The notes beneath the pieces were generated by a model that saw only the letters and a program-made list of their open reading frames with translations, was not told where the DNA came from and did not search any database. Shown in pieces: positions 26,723 to 35,230 of a stretch of 64,000 nucleotides of DNA. Made by a program: the position numbers and the translations under genes. Position 1 is the stretch's first letter, and every line of letters starts with the position of its first letter. Source of the stretch: Paraburkholderia sp. BL25I1N1 (GTDB lineage: Bacteria > Pseudomonadota > Gammaproteobacteria > Burkholderiales > Burkholderiaceae); NCBI RefSeq assembly GCF_003002025.1, contig NZ_PVZB01000027.1, forward strand, positions 60,883-124,882, in the 5' to 3' direction.

Positions 26723-28021
26723 TCAGTTGTCGAGCGGAACGCCCTTTGTCTCGGGACCGAACCAGATCGATACCATGCCGACCACAAAGAGGAGCGACAC
26801 CGCAGCAGACGCCGCGGGAAACGACCCGAACTTTCCGACCACCGCGTTGCCGGCGATCGGGCCGATACTCGTCAGCGCACGGGCCATGTTCCAGCAGAAG
26901 CCCTGACCTGTCGCGCGCACTCGGGTCGGGAAAAGTTCCGGCAGATAAGCGGCGAACGTGCCGAATGCGCCAATGACGAAATAACCGTACACGGGCATCA
27001 GCCATAGCACTCCGCTGACATCGTGCACCGTCAGAAACAGCACAAGCGACACGATGAGCGATCCTAACGAAAAGATGAAGTACGACATGCGCCGGCCGAA
27101 TGCGTCGAGCATCCAGATCAGCGTCAGATAGCCGAGCGTCGCGCCGATCATCATGAGAATGAACGCGTAGCTGACCGTATCGCCGACGTCGCGATGATCC
27201 GTGGCCGCAGCCGACAGTTGATGAATCCAGCTCGGCAGAAACGTGAGACCGCCCCAGCAGCCGAGCATGGCGGCCGACGAAACGACCACGCCGATGATCG
27301 TCTTGCGCCGCAGTCCGGGCGCGAAGATCGCGGTGAAGGTTTGCATCGCCGATTCGGCGATGACGCTGTCGCGCACCTGCACCCAGCGCTGCGGCTCGGG
27401 CACGAAGCGGCGCACGAGAATTGTCACGAGCGCGGGCGCGGCGCCCACGCCGAGCACGACGCGCCAGCCGAAGCGGCCGAGCAGCAGATTGTCGAGCGCT
27501 GCGGCGAGAAAGCCGAACGCGAACGCCATCTGCATGATCTGCATGGCGCGAGCGCGTTGTCGGCCCGGCCACGATTCGGCGACGAGCGCAGCGCCTGCAG
27601 CCCATTCGCCGCCGATGCCGAAACCGGCCATCGCCTGCGCGACGGCAAGCTGCGGCCACGTTTTTGCGAATGCGCTCAGCAGCGTGAAGGCCGCGTAGAT
27701 CAGGATGGTCCAGCCCATGATGCGCGAGCGGCCGAGCCGGTCGGCGGCCACGCCGAAAAGCACGCCGCCGATACCCCACGTGAGCAGCTTGCCCGCGATG
27801 ATGTAGCTGCCGATCTTGCTGATTTCCGTTGCGTCAGTGCTGTGCAGCAACTGGCCGACGCTTGGCACGAGGACGAGCGTGAAGAGATTCAGGTCCATCG
27901 AGTCGAACATCCACCCGAGGAACGCCGAAATCAGCGCCAGCCACTGGCAGCGCGACAACCTGAAACCCTGCGCGTCGGCCAAAGCCACCGACGCCGCCTT
28001 GGCGCTCTGCGATGTGCCCAT
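26723..28021 (-). CDS. MFS transporter, organic acid/sugar symporter type
   Basis: A 12-helix major facilitator of 432 residues. Helix 1 shows LISAFLGWMFDSMDLNLFTL (the D-x-x-D pattern of aromatic acid and sialate symporters), then GGVLFGVAADRLGRSRIMGW (MFS loop 2-3 motif) and GFGIGGEWAAGAALVAESWP. The ATG at 28021 follows GGAGACGGG. A -10 TATACT (minus strand, 28107-28112) and -35 TTGCAA (28129-28134) precede it, overlapped by GntR-type operator copies, so it is likely repressed by the neighbouring GntR. It probably imports the cluster B substrate with the NCS2 protein. Confidence 0.9.
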   Translation of the reverse strand: MGTSQSAKAASVALADAQGFRLSRCQWLALISAFLGWMFDSMDLNLFTLVLVPSVGQLLHSTDATEISKIGSYIIAGKLLTWGIGGVLFGVAADRLGRSRIMGWTILIYAAFTLLSAFAKTWPQLAVAQAMAGFGIGGEWAAGAALVAESWPGRQRARAMQIMQMAFAFGFLAAALDNLLLGRFGWRVVLGVGAAPALVTILVRRFVPEPQRWVQVRDSVIAESAMQTFTAIFAPGLRRKTIIGVVVSSAAMLGCWGGLTFLPSWIHQLSAAATDHRDVGDTVSYAFILMMIGATLGYLTLIWMLDAFGRRMSYFIFSLGSLIVSLVLFLTVHDVSGVLWLMPVYGYFVIGAFGTFAAYLPELFPTRVRATGQGFCWNMARALTSIGPIAGNAVVGKFGSFPAASAAVSLLFVVGMVSIWFGPETKGVPLDN

Positions 28022-28106
28022 TGTTTCCCGTCTCCTGATCTACCGCCGAAAAGGGCGAGCGATTTGATTGACACGGGTCTCATGGCCCGCTTATGTCACT
28101 GGGCGC

Positions 28107-28153
28107 AGTATAGCGTAATGCAATGAGATTGCAATACAGATTATTGTATTACG
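28107..28153 (-). promoter_or_regulatory. Promoter of the MFS/NCS2 unit with three operator-like copies
   Basis: On the minus strand, TTGCAA (28129-28134) and TATACT (28107-28112), 16 bases apart, form a promoter. GTAATGCAAT (28115-28124), ATTGCAATAC (28128-28137) and ATTGTATTAC (28144-28153) are plus-strand readings of the NTNATRCAAT element or its complement. The first lies between the boxes, the second overlaps -35 and the third is upstream. Repression by the adjacent GntR is inferred. Confidence 0.6.
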
Positions 28154-28254
28154 GTCTGGGAATCGACTGATTGTCAGTCGAACAACGGTCGCAGGACGGG
28201 CAGAGCGGGCAATTCGCGCAGGCCGCCCCGCTGCTACCCGAACCTTCTCACGGC

Positions 28255-28276
28255 CGTGCCCGTTGGACCGGGCACG
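28255..28276. terminator. Hairpin after the GntR gene, possible terminator
   Basis: CGTGCCC and GGGCACG arms of 7 bases around an 8-base loop lie 40 bases past the GntR stop, between it and the MFS promoter. No T-run follows on the minus strand, so termination is uncertain. Confidence 0.3.
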
Positions 28277-28316
28277 AAGCAGTTCCGGGCAACGCGCGGT
28301 CGGTCGACTGATCGTT

Positions 28317-29003
28317 CTAGGTATTAACCGCTACAGCCAGCACTTCAACCGCCAGCCGTTCGGCCTGTTCGACATGGTGCTTGCACGCCGCCGCAGCAGC
28401 GTCGGCGTCGTTGCGCATGACGGCGTCGACGATCATCGCGATCTCGTCGTAACTCCGCTGAAGGCGCCCTTCCTGTGAGAGCGTCGTCGCTCGCAACATC
28501 ATGACTCGCGTATGGACGAGACGCAGCATCTCGGTCAGCACCGGATTGCCGGCGCCTTCGAGCATCACGTCATAGAACTGCGCCTTCTGCTTCAGGAAGA
28601 GCATAGTGCCCTCCTGCCCCTGCATGTCCCGCATCGACTCCAGTTCCTTCAACGCCATATTCAGCGCACCGCGCTGCGCGTCGGTCGCCCGTTCGGTGAA
28701 CTGGCGGCCCGCCAGCGCCTCAAGTACCGCGCGCACTTCGTAAAGACCCCGCGCCTCGTCCGCTGTCATGACGGAGACGATCGGACCTTTGTGGGGAATG
28801 ATCTGCACAAGCCCTTCGGCCACTAGTTGACTCAACGCCTCACGTACGAGCGTCCTGCTTACGCCAAGCATTTCGCAGAGTTCACGCTCGATCAGCCGGT
28901 CGCCCGGCTTGAACGTGAGATCACTAATACATGCGCGCAAACCGTCGATCACTTGCTGGCGCAGCGTTGCCACCGGCCGCACTACCAGTCTGTTGGTATT
29001 CAT
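28317..29003 (-). CDS. GntR family regulator with FCD domain
   Basis: A 228-residue regulator of the FadR/FCD branch. I start at MNTNRL (29003), preceded by GGGACGG; the frame extends further upstream without support. The winged helix (about residues 10-75) contains DRLIERELCEMLGVSRTLVR, EALSQLVAEGLVQIIPHKGP. The FCD ligand domain follows (YEVRAVLEALAGRQFTERAT; MLEGAGNPVLTEMLRLVHTR), ending with a helix carrying KHHVEQAERLAV. It is divergent from the CMD/hydrolase/molybdenum hydroxylase operon. Repeated NTNATRCAAT elements lie at its own promoter, the MFS promoter and before the second UbiD, defining a probable local regulon. Confidence 0.92.
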   Translation of the reverse strand: MNTNRLVVRPVATLRQQVIDGLRACISDLTFKPGDRLIERELCEMLGVSRTLVREALSQLVAEGLVQIIPHKGPIVSVMTADEARGLYEVRAVLEALAGRQFTERATDAQRGALNMALKELESMRDMQGQEGTMLFLKQKAQFYDVMLEGAGNPVLTEMLRLVHTRVMMLRATTLSQEGRLQRSYDEIAMIVDAVMRNDADAAAAACKHHVEQAERLAVEVLAVAVNT

Positions 29004-29043
29004 TCCGTCCCTTTGCCGTAAAAATAACGAGCCGCTGTTCTTC

Positions 29044-29103
29044 GTAATACAATCATATTGACATTCGACAGTGAAGCTCCGATACTGCCTCTCATTATAC
29101 AAT
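29044..29103 (+). promoter_or_regulatory. Promoter of the cluster B operon flanked by two operator-like copies
   Basis: TTGACA (29058-29063), 17 bases, then GATACT (29081-29086) form a clear promoter reading towards the CMD gene. GTAATACAAT at 29044-29053 abuts -35, and ATTATACAAT at 29094-29103 falls at the expected transcription start. The first copy is also 41 bases from the GntR start, allowing autoregulation. Confidence 0.65.
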
Positions 29104-29136
29104 CCTACAACCGCTGGATAAACCCGAAGGATACTC

Positions 29137-29541
29137 ATGGAAGACATCACGCTATCCGAACGTCGTGCCATCGGCGCCAAGATCCGCAAGGAAGTGCTGG
29201 GCGCGAGCCACACACAGAGCAACGCGACCCCCCATCTGTTCGACAACGTGTTCCTCGAATACACGGAAGACGTGTGCTGGGGCAACGTGTGGAACCGCGA
29301 GGGCCTCACGCGCGCCACGCGCAGCATGCTGAACCTGGCCATGCTGGCGTCGCTCGGCCGCTGGCACGAATTCGAAGTCCATACCCGCGGCGCAGTGAAC
29401 AACGGTGTGACGGAACAGGAAATTGCCGAGGTCGTGCTGCAAGCCGGCGTCTATGCAGGCATTCCTGTCGCGGCAGAAGGGTTGCGCCGAGCGAAGGCCG
29501 TCGTGCTCGACCTGAAAGCAAAAGCCGCGGCGACTGCCTGA
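29137..29541 (+). CDS. Carboxymuconolactone decarboxylase family protein (PcaC-like)
   Basis: A 134-residue all-helical protein of the CMD/AhpD family, closest to PcaC because it lacks the CxxC pair of AhpD. Visible are HLFDNVFLEYTEDVCWGNVW, GLTRATRSMLNLAMLASLGR, EFEVHTRGAVNNGVTEQEIA and EVVLQAGVYAGIPVAAEGLR. In the protocatechuate pathway PcaC decarboxylates 4-carboxymuconolactone, and PcaD hydrolyses the enol-lactone; here a PcaD-like hydrolase follows. Without ring-cleavage genes nearby, this pair more likely acts on a lactone or lactam from the molybdenum hydroxylase route. It is the first gene of the cluster B operon. Confidence 0.87.
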   Translation: MEDITLSERRAIGAKIRKEVLGASHTQSNATPHLFDNVFLEYTEDVCWGNVWNREGLTRATRSMLNLAMLASLGRWHEFEVHTRGAVNNGVTEQEIAEVVLQAGVYAGIPVAAEGLRRAKAVVLDLKAKAAATA

Positions 29542-29699
29542 TTGGTGTGCGATTCGCCGAGGCCCCCCGCGATACGTCGCCTCATTCCACGCTGTATGCC
29601 TCGTGGTCCCGAGGGGAGCAGGCGTTACGCGCGGCGGGTTGCCGGCCCGGTAGCCGAGCGCGAAGCACCTGTCTCCCCCGCGCATTTCCCGTATAAGCC

Positions 29700-30494
29700 A
29701 TGTCTCATTCAACTTTCTGCGAAATTCAGGCCGGCCGCATTGCCTACTCCCGTCGCGGCACGGGCCGGCCGCTGGTTCTTCTTCACCCGATCGGCGTCGA
29801 GCGGAGCTGGTGGGACGAATACGTCGACCATTGGGCTGCATCGTATGACGTCGTTGCGATCGACATTCGCGGCCACGGCGAGTCCAGCTTCGTCACTTCG
29901 CCCGTTACGCTCGCCGACCATGCGGCCGACGTCGCCGCCGTGCTGCGCAAGGAGCGCGTGAGCGGTGCCACGCTGATCGGCGTCTCGATGGGCGGCATGA
30001 TTGCGCAGCGTATCGCGATCCAGTTTCCGGAACTCGCCGGCGCGCTGATTCTTTGCGGGACGGCCGGCGGCTTCCCCGACGAAGTGCGCCCGCGCATTCT
30101 CGCGCGCGGCGACATGAGCCGCCAGGGCTCAATGTCCGAAGTGATCGACGACACGATCGCGCGCTGGTTCGCCGCCGACACGCCGCGCCCAGGCCTCGTC
30201 CAGAAATGCCGCGCGCGTCTCGCCGCCGACGACTGGTATAGCTGGAGCGCGAACTGGCAGGCGATCTCGCTGCTCGACAATCTCGCCGAACTGCCGGCAG
30301 TGAGCGCGCCGGCGCTCGTCGTCGCGGGCGATGCCGACGCAAGCATTCCGCCAGCGCTATCGCAGAAGATCGCCGATGCTTTGCCGGATAGCCGTTTCGT
30401 CGTCATTCCAGGCGCCGCACATTTTGGCGCATTCGACATGCGCGAAATCTTCGCAACGGTATTCGACGATTTTCTGTCGAGCCTTGCTCAATGA
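29700..30494 (+). CDS. Alpha/beta hydrolase, 3-oxoadipate enol-lactonase (PcaD)-like
   Basis: A 264-residue serine hydrolase. The oxyanion region is VLLHPIGVERSWWDEY, the nucleophile elbow GVSMGG with Ser96, the acid in VVAGDADASIPP and the His in IPGAAHFGAFDM. The length and the opening FCEIQAGRIAYSRRGTGRPL match PcaD-like enzymes. It lies second in the cluster B operon next to a PcaC-like protein, which supports hydrolysis of an enol-lactone, lactam or ring-opened intermediate. Substrate is not fixed by sequence. Confidence 0.87.
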   Translation: MSHSTFCEIQAGRIAYSRRGTGRPLVLLHPIGVERSWWDEYVDHWAASYDVVAIDIRGHGESSFVTSPVTLADHAADVAAVLRKERVSGATLIGVSMGGMIAQRIAIQFPELAGALILCGTAGGFPDEVRPRILARGDMSRQGSMSEVIDDTIARWFAADTPRPGLVQKCRARLAADDWYSWSANWQAISLLDNLAELPAVSAPALVVAGDADASIPPALSQKIADALPDSRFVVIPGAAHFGAFDMREIFATVFDDFLSSLAQ

Positions 30495-30607
30495 AATGAG
30501 ACGCTAGCCCGCCCGCACGCGAGGACAATCTCACGCGCCGTGCGGCTCGGTAGTGACCGAATAAGTGGAGCGGCGCCCGCCCGGGCCGATCGCTCCGAGG
30601 AGGCAGT

Positions 30608-31351
30608 ATGGCAATCACAATCCGCTCGTCTTTCACCGTCGATGCACCGCCCTCGGACGTCTGGAAGACCATGATCGACATCGAACGGTCCGCGCCGTGT
30701 TTTCCGGGCGCGGAACTCAAGGAACAGCAGCCCGACGGCAGCTACAAGGGTGGCTTCACCGTCAAGCTCGGTCCGCTCACGCTCAAGTTCGCGGGCAAAT
30801 TCAAGATCGCTGAACAGAACGACGCCGGGCGCACGGTCGTGGTGTCCGCAAGCGGCACCGACACGAAAGGCCGGGGCGGCGCCGATGCGCAGATCAACGC
30901 CGCGGTCACCGACGCGGACGGCGGCAAGACAAAGGTCGACGTCGTTTCGGACGTGAACCTGTCGGGCACGGTCGCGCAGTACGGTCGCGGCGCCGGGATG
31001 ATCGAGGCGCTCTCGCAGCAACTGCTGAACCAGTTCGCGAAAAATCTGACCGCGCTGATCGAGTCGGACGCGGCCTACGCCGCCGAGACCGCCGCACCTG
31101 CGCAAGCCACCGAATCCGCTCAGATCGGTCAAGCCACTCAAACCGCAGCGCCGGACACGGCTAGCGAGCCCGGCGTGCCGAACACAGCTGCCACGGCGGA
31201 TGCGCCGCGCCCGGCCGCCGAGGCGCGCCGCCCGCCGCCCGCACCTGCGCCGGTCGTGCCGCTCGACGCAGGTGCTCTGATGCGCAAGGCAATGTGGCAG
31301 TCGATCCGGAATTTCTTCGCGCGGCTCTTCGGCGTCAAACAGCATCATTGA
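30608..31351 (+). CDS. CoxG-like SRPBCC protein with Pro/Ala-rich C-terminal extension
   Basis: The protein has 247 residues. Residues 1-150 are a SRPBCC/CoxG domain (RSSFTVDAPPSDVWKTMIDI; CFPGAELKEQQPDGSYKGGF; VVSDVNLSGTVAQYGRGAGM). Residues about 160-220 are a low-complexity Ala/Pro/Thr linker, and the C-terminus is amphipathic (MRKAMWQSIRNFFARLFGVK). In CO dehydrogenase systems CoxG is thought to recruit the molybdenum enzyme to the cytoplasmic membrane. The basic amphipathic tail fits that role. It lies directly before the three hydroxylase subunits, so membrane coupling of electron transfer is a reasonable inference. Confidence 0.88.
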   Translation: MAITIRSSFTVDAPPSDVWKTMIDIERSAPCFPGAELKEQQPDGSYKGGFTVKLGPLTLKFAGKFKIAEQNDAGRTVVVSASGTDTKGRGGADAQINAAVTDADGGKTKVDVVSDVNLSGTVAQYGRGAGMIEALSQQLLNQFAKNLTALIESDAAYAAETAAPAQATESAQIGQATQTAAPDTASEPGVPNTAATADAPRPAAEARRPPPAPAPVVPLDAGALMRKAMWQSIRNFFARLFGVKQHH

Positions 31352-31381
31352 AGAAGCCCCCGCTGCACTATCGGAGCACGC

Positions 31382-32263
31382 ATGAAACCCAGTGAATTTA
31401 AGTATCACGCGCCGACCACCGTCGACGAAGCCGCGCAGTTGCTCGGCACGCTCGAGGATGCGCGAGTGCTCGCCGGCGGCCAGTCGCTGATGCCGATGAT
31501 GAACTTCCGCTATCTGATGACGAGTCACCTGATCGACCTGAACGGCGTCGAGGCACTGACCCGTATCGAGGAGCGCGATGGCCGCCTTCACATCGGCGCG
31601 ATGGCGCGGCAGCGCGACATCGAACTGTCGCCGCTCGTCACGAAACGCGCGCCGCTGATCCGCGAAGCGTACCAACTCGTGAGCCACAAACAGATCCGCA
31701 ATCGTGGCACGCTCGGCGGCAGCCTGTGCCAGCTGGATCCGTCGTCCGAGCAGCCGTGCTTTACCGCCGCGCTCGACGGCGTGCTGACGATCGCACGCTA
31801 TGAGGACGGCGCCGTCACGCACCACGAGTTGCCGATGTCCGAGTGGGCGCTGATGTACATGACGCCCGCACTGGAAGAAGGCGAACTGCTCGCCGGCATC
31901 TCGCTCGACATCTGGCCCGAAGGCCACGGCTACGCATTCGAGGAATTCGCGCGGCGTCACGGCGATTACGCCATCGTCGGCGTCGCGGCGCTCTGCACCG
32001 CCGACGGACAAGGGCATCTCGACCGCGTTTCGCTGACGATCTGCGGCGTCGCGCCCGGCCCCGTGCGGATGTACGACGTCGAAACCGCCCTGCTCGGTCG
32101 CCCGATGGACGAAAGCGCGCTGCGCATCGCGAGCGACGCCGCACGCGCGCTCGACGTGATGACCGACGCTCACGTGAGTACCGACTACCGCCAGCATCTC
32201 GCCGGCGTCCTGACCGAAAGAGCGCTGAAGACAGCGTTCTCGCGCGTCGCAAGACAATCGTAG
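31382..32263 (+). CDS. Molybdenum hydroxylase FAD subunit (CoxM/CutM type)
   Basis: Medium subunit of a xanthine-oxidase-family hydroxylase, 293 residues. The FAD-binding loops are AGGQSLMPMMNFR (residues about 33-45) and RNRGTLGGSLCQLDPSSEQP (about 107-126), and the C-terminal CO-dehydrogenase flavoprotein domain holds SLTICGVAPGPVRMYDVETA. It passes electrons from the iron-sulfur subunit to an acceptor. It is followed 20 bases later by the [2Fe-2S] subunit and then the molybdopterin subunit, the standard CoxM-S-L order. Confidence 0.92.
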   Translation: MKPSEFKYHAPTTVDEAAQLLGTLEDARVLAGGQSLMPMMNFRYLMTSHLIDLNGVEALTRIEERDGRLHIGAMARQRDIELSPLVTKRAPLIREAYQLVSHKQIRNRGTLGGSLCQLDPSSEQPCFTAALDGVLTIARYEDGAVTHHELPMSEWALMYMTPALEEGELLAGISLDIWPEGHGYAFEEFARRHGDYAIVGVAALCTADGQGHLDRVSLTICGVAPGPVRMYDVETALLGRPMDESALRIASDAARALDVMTDAHVSTDYRQHLAGVLTERALKTAFSRVARQS

Positions 32264-32282
32264 AGTGACAAAGGAGATGGAC

Positions 32283-32795
32283 ATGGAGACTCGTACTGTC
32301 AGAGTCGTCGTCAACGGCACCGCTTACGAGCGCGAAGTCGAATCGCGCCGCATGCTCGGTGACTTCCTGCGTCACGACCTCGAACTCACCGGCACGCACT
32401 ACGGTTGCGAACACGGCGTATGCGGCGCCTGCACCGTGCTGATCGAAGGCCGCACCGCGCGCGCCTGTCTGACGCTCGCAGCTCAGGTGAACGGCCGCTC
32501 GCTGACCACCGTCGAAGGACTCGCTCACTCGGATGGCACGCTCAACGAGCTGCAAAAAGCCTTCAGCGAAACGCACGCGCTGCAGTGCGGGTTCTGCACG
32601 CCCGGCATGCTGATGACGCTGACCGAACTGCTGAGCGAAACGGATGCGCCGAGTGAAGCCGAGATCCGCGAAGCGATCACGGGCAATCTGTGCCGCTGCA
32701 CGGGCTACCAGCCGATCGTCGCCGCGGCTCTGCTCGCCGCGCAACGCATCCGCGACCAGCGTGCCACCGCACCGACGGCACACGCCACGGAGTAA
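32283..32795 (+). CDS. Molybdenum hydroxylase [2Fe-2S] subunit (CoxS/CutS type)
   Basis: Small subunit of 170 residues. The ATG at 32283 follows AAGGAG with good spacing; an earlier in-frame GTG at 32265 is less likely. The plant-ferredoxin cluster uses Cys42, Cys47, Cys50 and Cys62 (GCEHGVCGAC); the second cluster uses Cys102, Cys105, Cys137 and Cys139 (QCGFCTPGM; CRCTGYQPI). All eight ligands are present. It relays electrons from the molybdenum site to FAD. Confidence 0.95.
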   Translation: METRTVRVVVNGTAYEREVESRRMLGDFLRHDLELTGTHYGCEHGVCGACTVLIEGRTARACLTLAAQVNGRSLTTVEGLAHSDGTLNELQKAFSETHALQCGFCTPGMLMTLTELLSETDAPSEAEIREAITGNLCRCTGYQPIVAAALLAAQRIRDQRATAPTAHATE

Positions 32796-32799
32796 CACG

Positions 32800-35166
32800 A
32801 TGGAAATTTCCGACCTGAAAGGCGCGCCCACCGACCAGCGGTTCATCGGCAAGCGCGTCGCGCGCACCGAGGACAAAAAGCTGCTGAAGGGCCAAGGCTC
32901 TTACGTAGACGACGTGCATCTGCCGAACCTGCTGCAGGCTGCCGTGCTGCGCAGCCCGCATGCGCATGCGAAGATCGTCTCGATCGACTGCACCGCCGCC
33001 CGCGAACTCAAGGGCGTGCACGCCGTCTACACGCATGCGGATCTTAGCGGCCGGGCACGTGGCCGCGCACCGTCGATGCTGCCGAATCCGGCGATCCGCT
33101 TCGAACGCACCCAGGAACTGCTCGCCTCGACGGAAGTCACGTTCGCGGGCGAAGCGGTGGCGTTCGTCGTCGCGGACAACCGCTACATCGCGGAAGACGC
33201 GTGTGGTCTGATCGAGATCGAGTACGACATCCTGCCCGCCGTCGCCGAATGCCGCGCCGGTCTGCTTCCCGAGTCGCCGCTGTGCCACACCGATGCGAAA
33301 GACAACGTCGTCGCGCATATCGAAATGGGTTTCGGCGACATCGACGCAAGCTTCAAAGACGCGCCGCATGTCGTCGAGGCAACCTATTGGCAAAACCGCG
33401 GTTCCGCGCATCCGATGGAAACGCGCGGTTACCTCGCGGAATATCACGCGACCAACGGCGAATTGACTGTCTGGTCGTCGGGTCAGGCGCCGCACCACGA
33501 GAAAAAGAACCTCGTCGAACTGCTCGAGTGGGACCCTGAGAAGCTGCGCGTGCTAATGAACGACGTGGGTGGCGGGTTCGGTCCGAAGCTGCCGTTCTAT
33601 CCGGAAGAGGCGCTCGTTGCGATCGCGGCGGTGGCGCTCAAGCGTCCGGTCAAATGGATCGAGGACCGCCGCGAACACTTCCTCGCGGTCACTCAGGAAC
33701 GCGACCAGTGGTGGACCGTGCGCATGGCGCTCGAAAACGACGGCAAGATCCGCGGGGTGCAGCTCGAGATGGTGCACGACAACGGCGCTTTCCTGCCGTG
33801 GGGCATCATTACCCCCTACATCTCGATCACAACGACGCCAGGTCCGTACGTGATCCCCGCGATGCACGCCAAGCTCGACGTCGTCTACACCAACAAATGC
33901 GCGACCTCGCCGGTGCGCGGCGCGGGCCGTCCGCAGGCCGTATTCGCCATGGAGCGGATTCTCGACAAGGCCGCGCACGCGCTCGGCATGGACCGTGCGG
34001 AGTTGCGCTGGCGCAATCTGATCCAGCCGGAACAGATGCCGTACGACGCGGGCTTCATCTACCGCGACGGCAGCCCACTGCGTTATGACAGCGGCGACTA
34101 TCCCGCCTGTCAGAAAGCAGCGCTCGAGCGTGCGAACTACGCGAGCTTCGCCGGGCGCAAGGCCGAAGCGCGCCGCCAGGGCCGCTTCATCGGCATTGGC
34201 ATGGCGAGTTTTGTCGAAGGCACCGGCATGGGTCCGTTCGAGGGCGCGACGGTGCGCGTGCAGGCAACCGGCCGCGTCGTGGTGATCACGGGCGCATCGC
34301 CGCAAGGTCAAGGCCACAAGACGACCTTCGCGCAGATCTGTGCAGAACAGCTGAACGTGCCCCTCGAAACGATCGACGTCATTACCGGCGACACAGGCGG
34401 CATCTCGATGGGCGTCGGAACGTTCGCGAGCCGCGCAACCGTCAATGCCGGCAACTCGGTCTACATCGCCGCGCAGGCTGTCGGCGAAAAGATGCTCACG
34501 CTCGCCGCGCACCTGTGGAAGTGCGAAACCAGCGACCTCGTGCTCGTCGAGGGTCATGTGGCACGCCGCTCGGGCATCGAACAGCGTATGAGCTACGGCG
34601 AACTCGCGAAAATCTCGCAGGGCATGCCCGGTTTCACGATGCCTGAAGGCCTTACCGCCGGCCTCGAGGAAACCAAATACTTTTCGCCCGCGCAGTCGAC
34701 GTATTGCAACGGCACCGCCGTCGTCGAACTCGAAGTGGATCGAGAGACCGGCCATATCAACATTCTCAACTACGTGATGGCGCACGACTCGGGCAAGCTC
34801 ATCAATCCGATGATCGTCGACGGCCAGGTGATCGGCTCGGTCGCGCACGGCATCGGCAACGCGACGCTCGAATGGATGCAGTACGACGAGAACGCGCAGC
34901 CGACCACGACGAACTTCGGCGAATACCTGCTGCCGATGGCGACCGACGTGCCGAACATCGACATCGTGCACCTCGAGATGCCGTCACCGCTGAACCCGCT
35001 CGGCGTCAAGGGCGCGGGTGAAGGCGGCACGATTCCGGCCGCGGCGGCGATCGTCGCGGCCATCGAGGACGCGCTCTCGGAATACGGCGTCGAATTCACC
35101 GAAGCGCCGCTTGTCCCGCAGCGCGTGTTCCAGAAACTCAAGGAGGCCGGCGCCTACGTGCGCTGA
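32800..35166 (+). CDS. Molybdenum hydroxylase molybdopterin subunit (xanthine dehydrogenase family)
   Basis: Large catalytic subunit, 788 residues. The start ATG overlaps the preceding unit's end by a short gap. It has the N-terminal a/b hammerhead (KRVARTEDKKLLKGQGSYVD), the cofactor loop VGGGFGPKLPFYPEE, the active-site loop PVRGAGRPQA at 371-380 and the catalytic glutamate in GAGEGG (Glu741). The RGAGR loop lacks the Cys of true CO dehydrogenase (CSFR), so it is not a CO oxidiser. It should hydroxylate a carbon next to a heteroatom in a ring, with water as the oxygen source. The matching xdhC maturation gene at the cluster end is truncated. Confidence 0.93.
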   Translation: MEISDLKGAPTDQRFIGKRVARTEDKKLLKGQGSYVDDVHLPNLLQAAVLRSPHAHAKIVSIDCTAARELKGVHAVYTHADLSGRARGRAPSMLPNPAIRFERTQELLASTEVTFAGEAVAFVVADNRYIAEDACGLIEIEYDILPAVAECRAGLLPESPLCHTDAKDNVVAHIEMGFGDIDASFKDAPHVVEATYWQNRGSAHPMETRGYLAEYHATNGELTVWSSGQAPHHEKKNLVELLEWDPEKLRVLMNDVGGGFGPKLPFYPEEALVAIAAVALKRPVKWIEDRREHFLAVTQERDQWWTVRMALENDGKIRGVQLEMVHDNGAFLPWGIITPYISITTTPGPYVIPAMHAKLDVVYTNKCATSPVRGAGRPQAVFAMERILDKAAHALGMDRAELRWRNLIQPEQMPYDAGFIYRDGSPLRYDSGDYPACQKAALERANYASFAGRKAEARRQGRFIGIGMASFVEGTGMGPFEGATVRVQATGRVVVITGASPQGQGHKTTFAQICAEQLNVPLETIDVITGDTGGISMGVGTFASRATVNAGNSVYIAAQAVGEKMLTLAAHLWKCETSDLVLVEGHVARRSGIEQRMSYGELAKISQGMPGFTMPEGLTAGLEETKYFSPAQSTYCNGTAVVELEVDRETGHINILNYVMAHDSGKLINPMIVDGQVIGSVAHGIGNATLEWMQYDENAQPTTTNFGEYLLPMATDVPNIDIVHLEMPSPLNPLGVKGAGEGGTIPAAAAIVAAIEDALSEYGVEFTEAPLVPQRVFQKLKEAGAYVR

Positions 35167-35230
35167 CCTGCGCAGCGCCGGCTCGTCGCCGGCGCCAACT
35201 CCCTGTTTTCATTGTTTGGACCTCTTCTCC

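Noticed and set aside
25032..27779. A 915-residue open frame on the minus strand
   Set aside because: It overlaps the NCS2 and MFS genes in another frame. It is very rich in Arg, Ala and Asp, as expected for an out-of-frame reading of GC-rich code, and has no motif.
30488..32320. A 610-residue minus-strand open frame opposite coxG and coxM
   Set aside because: It is antisense to well-supported genes and shows no family motif; high GC suppresses stop codons there.
33553..34971. A 472-residue minus-strand frame opposite the molybdopterin subunit
   Set aside because: His/Arg/Ala-rich shadow of the real gene, with no ribosome site or motif.
30608..35166. Aerobic carbon monoxide dehydrogenase operon
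   Set aside because: Gene order resembles coxG-M-S-L, but the active-site loop is RGAGR, without the Cys of CO dehydrogenase, and the flanking UbiD, UbiX and semialdehyde dehydrogenase genes point to ring hydroxylation.
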